A program made the position numbers and the translations under genes. 32,019 nt of DNA from Rhizobiales bacterium Ga0077556 (GTDB taxonomy: Bacteria > Pseudomonadota > Alphaproteobacteria > Rhizobiales > Phreatobacteraceae): the NCBI GenBank assembly GCA_001464235.1, contig LNFH01000261.1:1-32019 (forward strand), given 5' to 3'. The notes beneath the pieces are model-generated. The model was not told the DNA's origin, did no database searches, and saw only the letters and a program-made list of their open reading frames with translations. Shown here one piece after another: positions 20,702-29,562 of the stretch. Each line of letters opens with the position of its first letter. Position 1 is the first letter of the stretch.

Positions 20702-21990
20702 CAGGCTTTCTCGATCAGGGTAAGGCCGCCCATGTAGGGCTGCAGGACGGCGGGGACGGCGATGGTTCCGTCGTCCTGCTGATAGGTTTCCATGACCGCG
20801 ATGAGCGCGCGGCCGACGGCTGTGCCCGAGCCGTTCAGCGTATGGACGAACTGCGGCGCCGGCTGCCTGTTGTCGGTCGCCTTCGGCCGGTAGCGGGCGT
20901 TCATGCGGCGGGCCTGGAAGTCGCCGCAGACCGAGCAGGACGAGATCTCGCGGAACGCCTGCTGGCCCGGCAGCCAGACCTCGATGTCGTAGGTCTTGCG
21001 CGCCGAGAAGCCCATGTCGCCGGTGCAGAGCGTCACCACCCGGTAGTGTAAGTCGAGGCGCTTCAGCACCTCCTCGGCGCAGGCGAGCATGCGCTCGTGC
21101 TCGTCGAGGGACTGCTCGGGGGCCGTGATCGAGACCAGCTCGACCTTCAGGAACTGGTGCTGGCGCAGCATGCCGCGGGTGTCGCGGCCGGCGGCGCCCG
21201 CCTCCGAGCGGAAGCACTGGGTAGCGGCGGTGAGCCGCAGCGGCAGCACGTCCTCGGCGACGATCTCCTGCGCCACCATGTTGGTGAGCGTCACCTCGGC
21301 GGTCGGGGTGAGCCAGAGGCCCTCGCGGGTGACGAACATGTCCTCCGCCGCCTTCGGCAGCTGGCCGGTGCCGTAGGGCGCGGCGTCCTTCACCAGGACC
21401 GGCGGATTGACCTCGGTGTAGCCGTGGGTGTCGGTGTGCAGGTCCAGCATGAACTGGGAGAGCGCCCGCTCCATGCGCGCGAGCTGCTTCTTCAGCACGA
21501 CGAAGCGCGCGCCCGAGAGCTTGGCGGCGACCTCGAAGTCCATCTGCCCCAGGGCCTCGCCGAGCTCGAAATGCTCCTTCGCGCCCGCGATCACGCGCGG
21601 CGTCCCGAAGCGGTGGCGCTCGACGTTGGCGCTCTCGTCCGGGCCGACGGGAACCTCGGCCAGCGGCAGATTGGGGATGACTTCGAGCGCGGCGGTGAGA
21701 TCGGCGCTCGCCTTGCGCTCGGTCACCTCGGCCTCGGCCATGCGGTCCTTGAGGGCGGCAACCTCGGCCTTCAGGGCATCGGCGCGGGCCATGTCCTTCT
21801 GGCCCATGGCCTGGCCGATCTCCTTGGAGGCGGCGTTGCGGCGCTCCTGCGCGGCCTGGAGGGTGGAGACGGCCGCCTTGCGGGCATCGTCGAGCGCCAG
21901 CAGGGAGGCGGCGAGCGGCTCGCGACCGCGCGCCGCGAGGGCGGCGTCGAAGGCCTCCGGATTGTCCCTGATCCAGCGAATGTCGTGCAT
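20701..21990 (-). CDS. serS: Serine--tRNA ligase
   Basis: 429 aa class II synthetase. Residues about 1-105 are the coiled-coil arm that holds the long variable loop of tRNA-Ser. Motif 2 is [20 protein letters not shown], and motif 3 is [17 protein letters not shown]. The start [14 protein letters not shown] is the usual one. First gene of serS-surE-pcm-LysM/M23. Useful contrast to the carrier-protein ligase at 28641, which shares the catalytic fold but lacks this arm. Confidence 0.97.
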   Translation of the reverse strand: MHDIRWIRDNPEAFDAALAARGREPLAASLLALDDARKAAVSTLQAAQERRNAASKEIGQAMGQKDMARADALKAEVAALKDRMAEAEVTERKASADLTAALEVIPNLPLAEVPVGPDESANVERHRFGTPRVIAGAKEHFELGEALGQMDFEVAAKLSGARFVVLKKQLARMERALSQFMLDLHTDTHGYTEVNPPVLVKDAAPYGTGQLPKAAEDMFVTREGLWLTPTAEVTLTNMVAQEIVAEDVLPLRLTAATQCFRSEAGAAGRDTRGMLRQHQFLKVELVSITAPEQSLDEHERMLACAEEVLKRLDLHYRVVTLCTGDMGFSARKTYDIEVWLPGQQAFREISSCSVCGDFQARRMNARYRPKATDNRQPAPQFVHTLNGSGTAVGRALIAVMETYQQDDGTIAVPAVLQPYMGGLTLIEKA

Positions 21991-22096
21991 GGTCGTCCCG
22001 CGGTCTGCGCCCGGCGGATTCCTGACGGAAAGCGCCGTGCAAGCGGCTTAAGCGAGCCTCATCGCCAAGGCAAGCGCGGGCGGGCCGTCCGCCCCG

Positions 22097-22786
22097 TCAG
22101 GCCTCGAAGGGGAAGCGCGCGAGGATGCTGAACCGCCCTGCCCTGTCCGGCTGGCGGAAGACGCAGAGCGCATCCACCTGCATGGGCGCGGAGACCGCGC
22201 GATAGCGCTCCGCCAGCGCCGCGCGCACCGGCTCGCGGCGCTCCGCCTCCAGCCGGCCGGTGAGCGTCATATGGAAGCGGAAATCCTCGAAGACGTGCGG
22301 ATAGCCCCAGGCGTCGAGCTGCGCGATCTGCCTCTCGCTCAGCGGCGAGCGCAGGCGCCGCTCCCGGTCAGCCTCGGTCAACGGGGCTCGAAAGGCGTCG
22401 AAGTCCCTGACACAGTCGGCGGCGAGCGCGTCGAGGTCGGGCGCCGCCCCGTCGGGGACGAGGGCCACGAAGGCGCCGATGAGCGAGACCTTCAGGGCGG
22501 GAGGCGTGAAGGCCCGCCGCCGCTCGGCAAACAGCATGGCGGCTTCCAGGAGATCGGCCTCGCCCGTGCCCTCGGCCAGGGCGAAGGGCGCCTTCAGCGT
22601 GCCGTGGAAGCCGTAGCGGCGGGGATCGACGGTGAGGGCGTGCCAGTCCGGCGCATCGAACGGGGCGCCACCGGGGCGATCGACGTCGGTCGCCGAGGCC
22701 GCATCGTAGCCGATGACGGAAGACCCGAACCGCCAGAGCGGCGTCTCGGGGGCGGGAGCGGCGTAGAGGGCGTAGCGGGCGGTCAT
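22097..22786 (-). CDS. DUF1045 protein, 2H phosphoesterase superfamily
   Basis: 229 aa. Two HxT motifs mark the 2H phosphoesterase fold: YGFHGTLKAPF and FRFHMTLTGRL. DUF1045 proteins are often linked to phosphonate breakdown (PhnN/PhnM neighbours, ribose cyclic phosphate chemistry), but no phosphonate gene is present here, so the substrate, probably a cyclic phosphodiester, is open. ATG at 22786 (MTARYALYAAP) is the family start; no clear ribosome-binding site. Divergent from mnmA, 105 bp downstream of which on this strand lies serS. Confidence 0.85.
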   Translation of the reverse strand: MTARYALYAAPAPETPLWRFGSSVIGYDAASATDVDRPGGAPFDAPDWHALTVDPRRYGFHGTLKAPFALAEGTGEADLLEAAMLFAERRRAFTPPALKVSLIGAFVALVPDGAAPDLDALAADCVRDFDAFRAPLTEADRERRLRSPLSERQIAQLDAWGYPHVFEDFRFHMTLTGRLEAERREPVRAALAERYRAVSAPMQVDALCVFRQPDRAGRFSILARFPFEA

Positions 22787-22862
22787 GGAGCGCCTGTTAG
22801 CCAGCGGATGTGACCGTCTCAAGTCCCCTGCCGCAATCTCGCCCCTCCAGCGAGCGAACGCT

Positions 22863-22890
22863 TTGCGGCGGCGGCGGCGCAGCCTATATA
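22863..22890 (+). promoter_or_regulatory. Predicted mnmA promoter
   Basis: TTGCGG (22863-22868), 16-bp spacer, TATATA (22885-22890). The -10 is the only AT-rich hexamer in a GCG-repeat tract, 28 bases before the mnmA ATG. Confidence 0.5.
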
Positions 22891-22917
22891 GCGCGTTCAG
22901 ACGAGAACCGCCGCCCG

Positions 22918-24087
22918 ATGCTCAACAGCCTCGACATCGCCAAGCCCCCTTCTGCGACCCGCGTGGTCGTCGCCATGTCCGGCGGCGTCGATTCGTCGGT
23001 CGTCGCCGGCCTCATGGCCGAGCAGGGCTATGACGTGGTGGGCGTGACGCTGCAGCTCTACGACCATGGCGCGGCGATCCACCGCAAGGGCGCCTGCTGC
23101 GCCGGCCAGGACATCCACGACGCCCGCCGCGTCGCCGAGAGCCTCGGCATTCCCCATTACGTGCTCGACTACGAGGAGCGGTTCCGCAAGGCGGTCATCG
23201 ACCGCTTCGCCCAGTCCTATGCCGACGGCGAGACGCCGATCCCCTGCATCGACTGCAACCGCCACGTGAAGTTCACCGACCTCCTGGAGACGGCGCGCGA
23301 CCTCGGCGCGGATGCGCTCGCGACCGGCCACTACGTGTCTAGCCGCATGACCGCCTCCGGGCGGCGGGCGCTGTTCCAGCCGGCCGATGCCGACCGCGAC
23401 CAGAGCTATTTCCTCTTCGCCACGACGCCCGACCAGCTCGACCTGCTGCGCTTTCCCCTCGGCACGATGACCAAGCCCGAGACGCGCGAGCATGCGCGGC
23501 GCTTCGGCCTCGCCATCGCCGACAAGGCCGACAGCCAGGACATCTGCTTCGTGCCGACCGGCCGTTACACGTCCATCGTCGAGAAGCTGAAGCCGGAGGC
23601 GGCGGAAGCGGGCGAGATCGTCCATGTCGACGGCCGCGTGCTCGGACGCCACGAGGGCGTCATGCGCTTCACGGTCGGCCAGCGCCGCGGCATCGGGGTC
23701 GCGGCCGCCGAGCCGCTCTACGTGGTGGGGCTCGATGCGGCGCGCCGGCGCGTGATCGTCGGCCCGCGCGAGGCGCTCGCCACCCATGCCATCGCCCTGC
23801 GCGACTTCAACTGGCTGGGCGACGGACCGCTCGCCGAGGGCGAGACGCTCGCCTGTTTCGCCAAGGTCCGCTCGACCCGCCCGCCGCGCCCGGCCCGGCT
23901 GCGCGTGGTGGACGGCGAGGTGGAGATCGAACTGCTCGACGGCGAGGACGGGGTGGCCCCCGGCCAGGCCTGCGTGCTCTATGACGGGGCGGACGGCATG
24001 GCCCGGGTGCTCGGCGGCGGCTTCATCCGCCGGCGGCCGCAGCCAGCCGCCTCACGCGACGCCGCCGCGCTTCAGGCCACGATCTGA
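22918..24087 (+). CDS. mnmA: tRNA-specific 2-thiouridylase MnmA
   Basis: 389 aa. MnmA adds sulfur to U34 of tRNA-Lys, Glu and Gln. The PP-loop is [15 protein letters not shown] (SGGVDSS at 21-27). The catalytic cysteine pair is Cys113 in [10 protein letters not shown] and Cys210 in [20 protein letters not shown] leads into the C-terminal tRNA-binding domain. ATG at 22918 (MLNSLDIAK) is chosen; the open frame to its left overlaps the promoter. First of three + strand genes, followed by pmtA after 11 bp. Confidence 0.95.
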   Translation: MLNSLDIAKPPSATRVVVAMSGGVDSSVVAGLMAEQGYDVVGVTLQLYDHGAAIHRKGACCAGQDIHDARRVAESLGIPHYVLDYEERFRKAVIDRFAQSYADGETPIPCIDCNRHVKFTDLLETARDLGADALATGHYVSSRMTASGRRALFQPADADRDQSYFLFATTPDQLDLLRFPLGTMTKPETREHARRFGLAIADKADSQDICFVPTGRYTSIVEKLKPEAAEAGEIVHVDGRVLGRHEGVMRFTVGQRRGIGVAAAEPLYVVGLDAARRRVIVGPREALATHAIALRDFNWLGDGPLAEGETLACFAKVRSTRPPRPARLRVVDGEVEIELLDGEDGVAPGQACVLYDGADGMARVLGGGFIRRRPQPAASRDAAALQATI

Positions 24088-24098
24088 CCGGAGTTTCC

Positions 24099-24731
24099 AT
24101 GCAAGCCGCCGAGCTCGACGCGCAATCGATCCAGAAGGCCTATGCGCGCTGGGCGCCGATCTACGATCCGATCTTCGGGCGCATCACCACCACGGGCCGC
24201 AAGGCGGCGGTGGCGGCGGCCTCGCGGGTCGGCGGGCGGATCCTCGAGGTCGGCGTCGGCACGGGCATCGCCCTGCCTGATTACACGCGCGACTGCCGGG
24301 TCATCGGCCTCGACCTGTCCTTCGACATGCTGCGCATCGCCCGCAAGCGCGTCGAGGAGGGCCTGACCAACGTCGAGGGCATCCTGCAGATGGATGCGGG
24401 GCGCCTCGCCTTCGGCGACGCAACCTTCGACTGCGTCGTCGCCATGTACCTGATCACCGTGGTGCCGGACCCGGAAGGGGTGATGGCCGAGCTCAACCGG
24501 GTGTGCAAGCCGGGCGGAGAGGTCATTCTGGTCAACCACTTCGCCGCCGAGGGCGGCATCCGTGCGCTCGTCGAGAAGGCGGCGGCGCCGTTCGGCGACA
24601 AGCTCGGCTGGCATCCCGACTTCTCCTTCGACCGCGTCATGGGCGAGAAGGAGCTGACCATGGTGGAGAAGAAGCCCGCCGGGTTCGGCGGCCTGTTCAC
24701 GCTGGTGCGCTTCAAGAAGTCCGCGGCCTGA
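24099..24731 (+). CDS. pmtA: Phosphatidylethanolamine N-methyltransferase, Rhodobacter/Sinorhizobium PmtA type
   Basis: 210 aa soluble class I methyltransferase. The N-terminal YARWAPIYDPIFGRITTTGR and SAM motif I GGRILEVGVGTGIALPDY match PmtA, which makes phosphatidylcholine by three methylations of phosphatidylethanolamine. Further PmtA-like blocks are AMYLITVVPDPEGVMAELNR and KPGGEVILVNHF. CGGAG ribosome-binding site. Other class I methyltransferases of this subfamily exist, so substrate specificity is likely but not proven. The Pr6Pr gene follows after 22 bp. Confidence 0.82.
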   Translation: MQAAELDAQSIQKAYARWAPIYDPIFGRITTTGRKAAVAAASRVGGRILEVGVGTGIALPDYTRDCRVIGLDLSFDMLRIARKRVEEGLTNVEGILQMDAGRLAFGDATFDCVVAMYLITVVPDPEGVMAELNRVCKPGGEVILVNHFAAEGGIRALVEKAAAPFGDKLGWHPDFSFDRVMGEKELTMVEKKPAGFGGLFTLVRFKKSAA

Positions 24732-24753
24732 CCCCTCGCCGCGGGAGGACGCC

Positions 24754-25362
24754 GTGAGCGCGACCGACACCGGACCCCGCCTTCTCGCCGGCGCCATCGC
24801 GGCGCTCGGCTGGTTCGCCCTCGCCCTGCAGCTCTTGCTGATCATCACCATGACGCAGGCGGCGGGCGGATCGGCGGCTGGAGCGATCCTCAACTATCTC
24901 AGCTTCTTCACCATCCTGACCAACATCCTCGTGGCCGCGGTGATGACGGCGACGGCGCTGGGGCGGCCGCCGTCGGCCTCCCTCCACGGCGCCGCGACGC
25001 TCTCCATCGCCGTGGTCGGGCTGATCTATTCGCTCGTCGCCGACGCCCTGCTCCACGACGTGGTGCCGGTCCTGGCCATCGTCTTCTGGGTCGGCTTCGC
25101 GCGAAAGGGCGCGCTGAAGGCCTCCGACATCCCCGTCTGGCTCGTCTATCCCCTCGTCTTCTTCGCCTATGCCATGGCGCGCGGAGCGGTGGACGGCTGG
25201 TACCCCTACCCCTTCCTCGACGCCGGCCGGATCGGCTACCAGGTGGTGCTGCAGAACGCCGTCGTCGTCACGGCGGTCTTCGCGGCGCTGGCGGCGGTGC
25301 TCGTCGGGCTCGATCGGGGCCTGGCGCGGTTCGGGCGCAAAAGCCCTCCGGGATCGGCTTGA
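24754..25362 (+). CDS. Pr6Pr family membrane protein
   Basis: 202 aa, six predicted membrane helices. FFTILTNILVAAVMTATALG is the diagnostic YFTxxTN-like block of the Pr6Pr (FAR-17a/AIG1-like) family, and VWLVYPLVFFAYAMARGAVD with GWYPYPFLDA is the second conserved block. Eukaryotic relatives hydrolyse fatty acid esters of hydroxy fatty acids through Thr and His; the bacterial role is unknown. GTG start with GGGAGGA six bases upstream. Its stop overlaps the -35 element of the tRNA promoter. Confidence 0.82.
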   Translation: MSATDTGPRLLAGAIAALGWFALALQLLLIITMTQAAGGSAAGAILNYLSFFTILTNILVAAVMTATALGRPPSASLHGAATLSIAVVGLIYSLVADALLHDVVPVLAIVFWVGFARKGALKASDIPVWLVYPLVFFAYAMARGAVDGWYPYPFLDAGRIGYQVVLQNAVVVTAVFAALAAVLVGLDRGLARFGRKSPPGSA

Positions 25363-25387
25363 CACCCCTTCGGCCGCGACCTTATAT
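25359..25387 (+). promoter_or_regulatory. Predicted promoter of tRNA-Met
   Basis: Perfect TTGACA (25359-25364), 17-bp spacer, TTATAT (25382-25387), about 40 bases before the tRNA. The -35 overlaps the stop codon of the preceding gene. Confidence 0.6.
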
Positions 25388-25429
25388 CCGCGCTCTCGCG
25401 ACCGGTTCGCCGGCCGGAGGCCCTTTTGG

Positions 25430-25506
25430 GGCGGGGTAGCTCAGTTGGTGAGAGCGCAGGATTCATAACCCTGAGGTCGGCAGTTCGACTCTGCCTCCCG
25501 CTACCA
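25430..25506 (+). tRNA. tRNA-Met (anticodon CAT), elongator type
   Basis: 77 nt with encoded CCA. Acceptor GGCGGGG pairs with TCCCGCT through two G-U wobbles (1-72 and 7-66). D arm GCTC/GAGC, T arm GGCAG/CTGCC with loop TTCGACT, anticodon loop TTCATAA. The G1-U72 start and loop sequence fit elongator tRNA-Met; initiator tRNA would have a C1-A72 mismatch. The last anticodon-stem pair is A31 against C39, a mismatch; the expected partner is T. Confidence 0.93.
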
Positions 25507-25510
25507 AACG

Positions 25511-25534
25511 GCCGGTCGCCAGCCGGCGCCTTTT
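25511..25534 (+). terminator. Likely terminator of tRNA-Met
   Basis: Stem GCCGG (25511-25515) with CCGGC (25523-25527), loop of seven, then GCC and TTTT. Short T run, so moderately convincing. Confidence 0.45.
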
Positions 25535-25552
25535 CCCTGAGAGCCAGCCCGT

Positions 25553-26812
25553 TCAGGTCGATCTGTCGGCCGGCCGTGCCACGACCCGGTTCCGCCCCAG
25601 ACGCTTGGCCTCGTAGAGCCGCGAATCCGCGAGGCGCAGCAACGCCGCAATCGACGTCCCCTCCCCGGGCGCCACCGCGATTCCGATGCTGACGGTCGGC
25701 ACCGGATCGCCGACGTCGTCGAGGCCGGCCTCGACCGCCGAGCGGATCCGCTCCGCCGCCGCCAGCGCCGCGGTCTCCCCCATGTCGGGCGCGAGGACGA
25801 TGAACTCCTCGCCGCCATAGCGGAAGACCGCGTCCTTGCTGCGGATCTGCCCGCGCATCGTCTCGACGATGCGCCGCAGGACGTCGTCGCCCGCCACGTG
25901 CCCGTGGTGGTCGTTGATGCTCTTGAAGTGGTCCGCGTCCACCATCAGCAGGCTGCAAGGCCGACCCTCGGCGATCGCGGCCGCGAGCATCGGGCCGGCC
26001 ATGGCCTCGAAGCGCTCCCGCGTCAGCGCCCCCGTCAGGGCGTCGCGGCTCGTCGTGCCGAGCAGTTCCTCGTATTTGTGGCGATAGGTCAGCTTATGGA
26101 AGACGTCGGCGAGCGGCTCGGGCGGCGTCTCCGTCTTCTGGCGCTCGAAGAGGGAGAGGTAGAGGCCGATGTAGACGGCATAGACCAGCGCCGCGCCCAT
26201 CTTGGCGATCCAGCCGCCATACAACGCGTCGATGGGCGTGCCCGTCACCCAGTGGAGCCCGACGAAGAACGCCACCTGGTCGAAGCTCAGGATGACGGCG
26301 AGGCTGGCGCCGGCCCTCAGCACGACGGAATGCGGCAGCAGACGGCGCAGCCGCTCGTAGACGAGGATCAGCGCGATGGCGTCGATGAAGAGCAGGGTCG
26401 TGCCCCACACCATCAGCACGCCCATCTGGTTGATGAGCGCGAGATCCGGGTTGTAGCCCTGCAGCGACACCGGCGGACCGTAGAGGCGCAGCGTCGCCAC
26501 CAGCCCCACCATGAGGAAATTGCCGATCAGCAGCCCGTAAATGGGCTGGCGGACCGTCTCGGCGTCCTCGCGGATGTAGAACAGCAGGATGATGGCGAGC
26601 TTGCCGGAAAACAGCACCGTCGAGCCCGGCGACAGGAGGCCGAAGGGCAGCTGGATGAAGAAGACCGCCGCCAGATAGGTCTCGAGGAAATGCATGACCC
26701 CGAGGGCGCAGAGAAAGGCGCCGAGGCCCATGGCGTGGCGCATCCGGAACAGGACGGCCATGACGCCGAAATAGAGGAGCGACTGGGTGAGGAGGAGGAT
26801 AATGCCGGACAT
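25553..26812 (-). CDS. Membrane-bound diguanylate cyclase (GGDEF)
   Basis: 419 aa. The N-terminal ~210 residues hold about seven hydrophobic segments forming a membrane sensor that resembles the VUT/YhhQ-like sensor module (FSGKLAIILLFYIREDAE); assignment is tentative. A short linker leads into a GGDEF domain with DALTGALTRERFEA, active-site RYGGEEF (GGEEF at 333-337) and an inhibitory site RSKD five residues before it. So it should make c-di-GMP from GTP with product inhibition. ATG at 26812; a longer frame upstream lacks homology. It is divergent from the carrier-protein operon across 377 bp. Confidence 0.9.
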   Translation of the reverse strand: MSGIILLLTQSLLYFGVMAVLFRMRHAMGLGAFLCALGVMHFLETYLAAVFFIQLPFGLLSPGSTVLFSGKLAIILLFYIREDAETVRQPIYGLLIGNFLMVGLVATLRLYGPPVSLQGYNPDLALINQMGVLMVWGTTLLFIDAIALILVYERLRRLLPHSVVLRAGASLAVILSFDQVAFFVGLHWVTGTPIDALYGGWIAKMGAALVYAVYIGLYLSLFERQKTETPPEPLADVFHKLTYRHKYEELLGTTSRDALTGALTRERFEAMAGPMLAAAIAEGRPCSLLMVDADHFKSINDHHGHVAGDDVLRRIVETMRGQIRSKDAVFRYGGEEFIVLAPDMGETAALAAAERIRSAVEAGLDDVGDPVPTVSIGIAVAPGEGTSIAALLRLADSRLYEAKRLGRNRVVARPADRST

Positions 26813-27189
26813 GGAACAATCATCATAAAAAATGGAAGCCGAGAGCAGCGGCACCGCCGCCGGCGCCCCGTGCCAAATGCGCGGAGCACACCCGTTTTGG
26901 CACAGGCTTTCGTTACGATTTCCTAAACATCCCGTCCCGTCCGCACCCGGCGGCGGGGCCGAACTGCCGAAATCCCCGCTTTGGACGCCCGAACCGCCCG
27001 CAGACCGGGTGTATCGGCCCGGCGTCATTCTTGCTCATCACCCTGCGAGACCGTCGCCATGTCTCCACCGGACACATTCCGGGAGGCGGAGGGCGGTTAA
27101 CGCTATCGGTAATCAAACGTTGATTGCCTCGGTCAAATGCAACACAACCGGTCCCGGGAACGGGGATCGGCTCACAGGAGCGATCCGAT
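26813..27189. other. Intergenic region between the GGDEF gene and the carrier-protein operon
   Basis: 377 bases without a gene. It contains the inverted repeat at 27108-27128 and, near the GGDEF start, an AT-rich stretch (26820-26832). No convincing promoter hexamer pair for either gene. An open frame on the minus strand continues from the GGDEF gene but has no ribosome-binding site or homology. Confidence 0.6.
27108..27128. promoter_or_regulatory. Candidate operator upstream of the carrier-protein operon
   Basis: Inverted repeat GGTAATCAA-ACG-TTGATTGCC; eight of nine bases of each arm pair. Its right arm contains TTGATT, usable as a -35 element. It ends 61 bases before the carrier protein ATG. 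A dimeric regulator site is likely; the regulator is not in the window. Confidence 0.5.
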
Positions 27190-27441
27190 ATGAACAGTCA
27201 GATCCGAGAGATCATCGCCCGGACGGTGGAACTGCCGGGCGGCGTGACTGACCTTGCCGACACCAGCGACCTGTACGAAGCCGGAATGACGTCCTTCGGG
27301 TCGGTTCAGCTGATGCTGGCGCTCGAGGAGGCCTTCGACGTCGAATTCCCCGAGCGCATGCTCAACCGCCGCCTCTTCTCCTCGATCGCCACGATCGACG
27401 CCGCCCTCAAGGAGCTGCGCTCCGAGAACGTCGGGGGCTGA
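27190..27441 (+). CDS. Acyl/aminoacyl carrier protein
   Basis: 83 aa, four-helix carrier protein. DLYEAGMTSFGSVQLMLALE is the phosphopantetheine site; Ser35 in GMTSF takes the place of the DSL serine. The next block EEAFDVEFPERMLN is typical helix II to III. The ATG at 27190 has AGGAG 9-10 bases upstream. It is the first of five tightly spaced genes; two bases separate it from the flavoprotein. Such small carriers next to a seryl-tRNA-synthetase-like ligase are the known acceptors of amino acid:[carrier protein] ligases, so it probably carries an aminoacyl rather than a fatty acyl group (inference from context). Confidence 0.9.
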   Translation: MNSQIREIIARTVELPGGVTDLADTSDLYEAGMTSFGSVQLMLALEEAFDVEFPERMLNRRLFSSIATIDAALKELRSENVGG

Positions 27442-27443
27442 TC

Positions 27444-28637
27444 ATGCTCGACAGGTCGGAATCCCGGAAGGTGCCGCAGGGCACCGACATTGCGGCCCGC
27501 GCCAAGCGGGTCGCCGAGATCGCCGCCGCCCATGCGGATGCGGTCGACCGTGACGGCCGCTTTCCCCGCGAGGCGGTCGACGCCATGCGTGAGGCGCGCC
27601 TTCTCGGCATGATGATTCCGACCCATCTCGGCGGCGACGGCGCCGACTTCGCCGAGATTGCCCAGGTCTGCACGGTGCTCGGCGGCGCCTGCTCGGCGTC
27701 CGGCATGGTCTTCGCCATGCACCAGATCAAGGTCTCCAGCCTCGTCCATCACGGGCTGGAGAGCGACTGGCACCGCGGCTTCATGCAGCGGCTGGCCGAA
27801 AAACAGCTTCTGCTCGGCTCGGCCACCACCGAGGCCGGCATCGGCGGCGACCTGCGCAACTCGATCTGCTCCATCGTGCCGGACGGCGACATGGTGCGGC
27901 TGGAGAAGGACGCGACCGTCATTTCCTACGGCCTCGATGCCGACGCGATCTTGGCCACCGCCCGCCGGGCGCCCGACGCCGCGTCCTCCGACCAGGTCAT
28001 GGTCGTGATCGAGAAGGACCAGGCGAGCCTCGTGCAGACCTCGGTCTGGGACACGCTCGGCATGCGCGGCACCACCTCGCACGGCTTCAAGCTGGCGGCG
28101 AGCGTGCCGGCGGCGCAGGTCTTCCCGAAGCCCTTCGCCGAGATCGCGGCGCAGTCCATGCTGGCGAGTTCGCACCTGTTCTGGGCCTCGCTGTGGTTCG
28201 GCATCGCCGGCTCGGCCCTGTCGAAGGCGCAGGCGAGCGTGCGCGCCGCAGCCCGCCGCATGCCCAACGCCATTCCGCCCGGCGCGCCGCGCCTCGCCGC
28301 CGCCGCCGCCGAACTCGCGGCGCTGAAGACCATCGTGCGCGACGGCATCGCCCGCTTCGAGACCGCCCGCCACGACGAGGACGCCATCAACTCCATGGCC
28401 TTCGCCGTCGCCATGAACGCGGTGAAGGTCGAGGCCTCGCGCCGCGCCGTCGCCATCGTCCAGGAGGCGCTGACCATCATCGGCATCCAGGGCTACAAGA
28501 ACGCCAACCCCTTCTCGGTCGGACGGCAGCTGCGCGACATCCTGTCGGCGCCGCTGATGATCGCCAACGACCGCATCCTCGCCAACACCGCGACCATGCT
28601 GCTCATGTCGCGTCTCGACACCGATCTGGAGGACTGA
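27444..28637 (+). CDS. Acyl-CoA dehydrogenase-like flavoprotein, presumably acting on carrier-bound substrate
   Basis: 397 aa with the acyl-CoA dehydrogenase fold: N-terminal helical part (MIPTHLGGDGADFAEIAQVC), middle barrel (LLLGSATTEAGIGGDLRNS, WDTLGMRGTTSHGFKL), and C-terminal helical part (EALTIIGIQGYKNANPFSVG, then RQLRDILSAPLMIANDRIL). Flavin-binding GIQGY and the RD pair are kept. The usual C-terminal catalytic glutamate (YEGT block) is not seen; that place reads SAPLMIANDR. Related flavoproteins in NRPS pathways oxidise aminoacyl groups on carrier proteins, for example prolyl to pyrrolyl. A similar reaction on the aminoacyl carrier is plausible here but unproven. Two bases after the carrier gene, three before the ligase. 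Confidence 0.85.
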   Translation: MLDRSESRKVPQGTDIAARAKRVAEIAAAHADAVDRDGRFPREAVDAMREARLLGMMIPTHLGGDGADFAEIAQVCTVLGGACSASGMVFAMHQIKVSSLVHHGLESDWHRGFMQRLAEKQLLLGSATTEAGIGGDLRNSICSIVPDGDMVRLEKDATVISYGLDADAILATARRAPDAASSDQVMVVIEKDQASLVQTSVWDTLGMRGTTSHGFKLAASVPAAQVFPKPFAEIAAQSMLASSHLFWASLWFGIAGSALSKAQASVRAAARRMPNAIPPGAPRLAAAAAELAALKTIVRDGIARFETARHDEDAINSMAFAVAMNAVKVEASRRAVAIVQEALTIIGIQGYKNANPFSVGRQLRDILSAPLMIANDRILANTATMLLMSRLDTDLED

Positions 28638-28640
28638 GAC

Positions 28641-29558
28641 ATGCTCGCCAAGACCGAGACCGCGACCTTCCTCGACGACCTCTTCGACAAGGGCCTGCTG
28701 ATCGAAACCGGCGTCGACGGCCTCTACGGCCGCTCGGGCCTCTTCGAGGCCATCGGCGACGGCTTCCAGGCGATGGTGACGCGCTACGGCGCCGCCGACG
28801 AGCCGGAGGTGGTGCGCTTCCCCCCCGCCATGGCCCGTACGGTCTTCGAGAAGTCCGGCTACATGAAGAGCTTCCCCCAGCTCGCCGGCACGGTGCACTG
28901 CTTCTGCGGCAGCCCCGCCGACCACGTCAGCCTGCTGCAGACCATCGAGCAGCAGGGCGACTGGACCGAGGGGCAGAAGGCCAGCGAGATCGTGCTGACG
29001 CCGGCGGCCTGCTACCCGCTCTACCCGACGGCGGCCAAGCGCGGCATGCTGCCCGAGGAGGGCCGCCTGTTCGACCTCATGTCCTACTGCTTCCGCCACG
29101 AGCCCTCGCAGGATCCGGCGCGCCAGCAGTTCTTCCGGATGCGCGAATTCGTCCGCATGGGCACGCCGGACCAGGTCACGGAGTTCCGCGCAACCTGGCT
29201 GGAGCGCGGCCAGGCGCTCATCGCCGAGCTCGGCCTGCCGTTCACGGTCGACGTCGCCAACGATCCCTTCTTCGGCCGCACGGGCAAGATGCTGGCGGTC
29301 AACCAGCGCGACCAGCGCCTGAAGTTCGAGCTCCTCATCGCCATCGAGAGCGAGGAGAAGCCGACCGCGTGCCTCTCCTTCAACTACCACCAGGACCATT
29401 TCGGCAAGACCTTCGGGCTCTCCACCCGGGGCGACGAGGTGGCGCACACGGCCTGCGTCGGCTTCGGCCACGAGCGGGTGATCCTGGCCCTGCTGAAGCA
29501 CTACGGCACCAATGTCAGCCGCTGGCCGGCTTCCGTCCGCCAGTCGCTGGGGCTGTGA
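28641..29558 (+). CDS. Amino acid:[carrier protein] ligase (seryl-tRNA-synthetase-like)
   Basis: 305 aa. A class II aminoacyl-tRNA synthetase catalytic core that lacks the N-terminal tRNA-binding coiled coil. In Bradyrhizobium and Agrobacterium such proteins activate glycine or alanine with ATP and load it onto the phosphopantetheine arm of a small carrier protein instead of tRNA. The zinc ligands expected for that family fit by spacing: Cys124 (PAACYPLYP), Glu169 ([10 protein letters not shown], motif 2) and Cys272 ([11 protein letters not shown]). Motif 3 is [17 protein letters not shown] ribosome-binding site at good distance. Which amino acid is used cannot be read off by eye. It sits between the flavoprotein and DUF1839 with gaps of three and four bases. 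Confidence 0.92.
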   Translation: MLAKTETATFLDDLFDKGLLIETGVDGLYGRSGLFEAIGDGFQAMVTRYGAADEPEVVRFPPAMARTVFEKSGYMKSFPQLAGTVHCFCGSPADHVSLLQTIEQQGDWTEGQKASEIVLTPAACYPLYPTAAKRGMLPEEGRLFDLMSYCFRHEPSQDPARQQFFRMREFVRMGTPDQVTEFRATWLERGQALIAELGLPFTVDVANDPFFGRTGKMLAVNQRDQRLKFELLIAIESEEKPTACLSFNYHQDHFGKTFGLSTRGDEVAHTACVGFGHERVILALLKHYGTNVSRWPASVRQSLGL

Positions 29559-29562
29559 CGCC

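Noticed and set aside
26860-26890. Sigma-54-like TGGCAC on the minus strand ahead of the GGDEF gene
   Set aside because: The -12 part does not match (GC-only instead of TTGC), so no RpoN promoter is claimed.
28641-29558. A second seryl-tRNA synthetase or resistance paralogue
   Set aside because: It is 305 aa, lacks the tRNA-binding coiled coil, and lies next to a carrier protein; a full-length serS is at 20701-21990.
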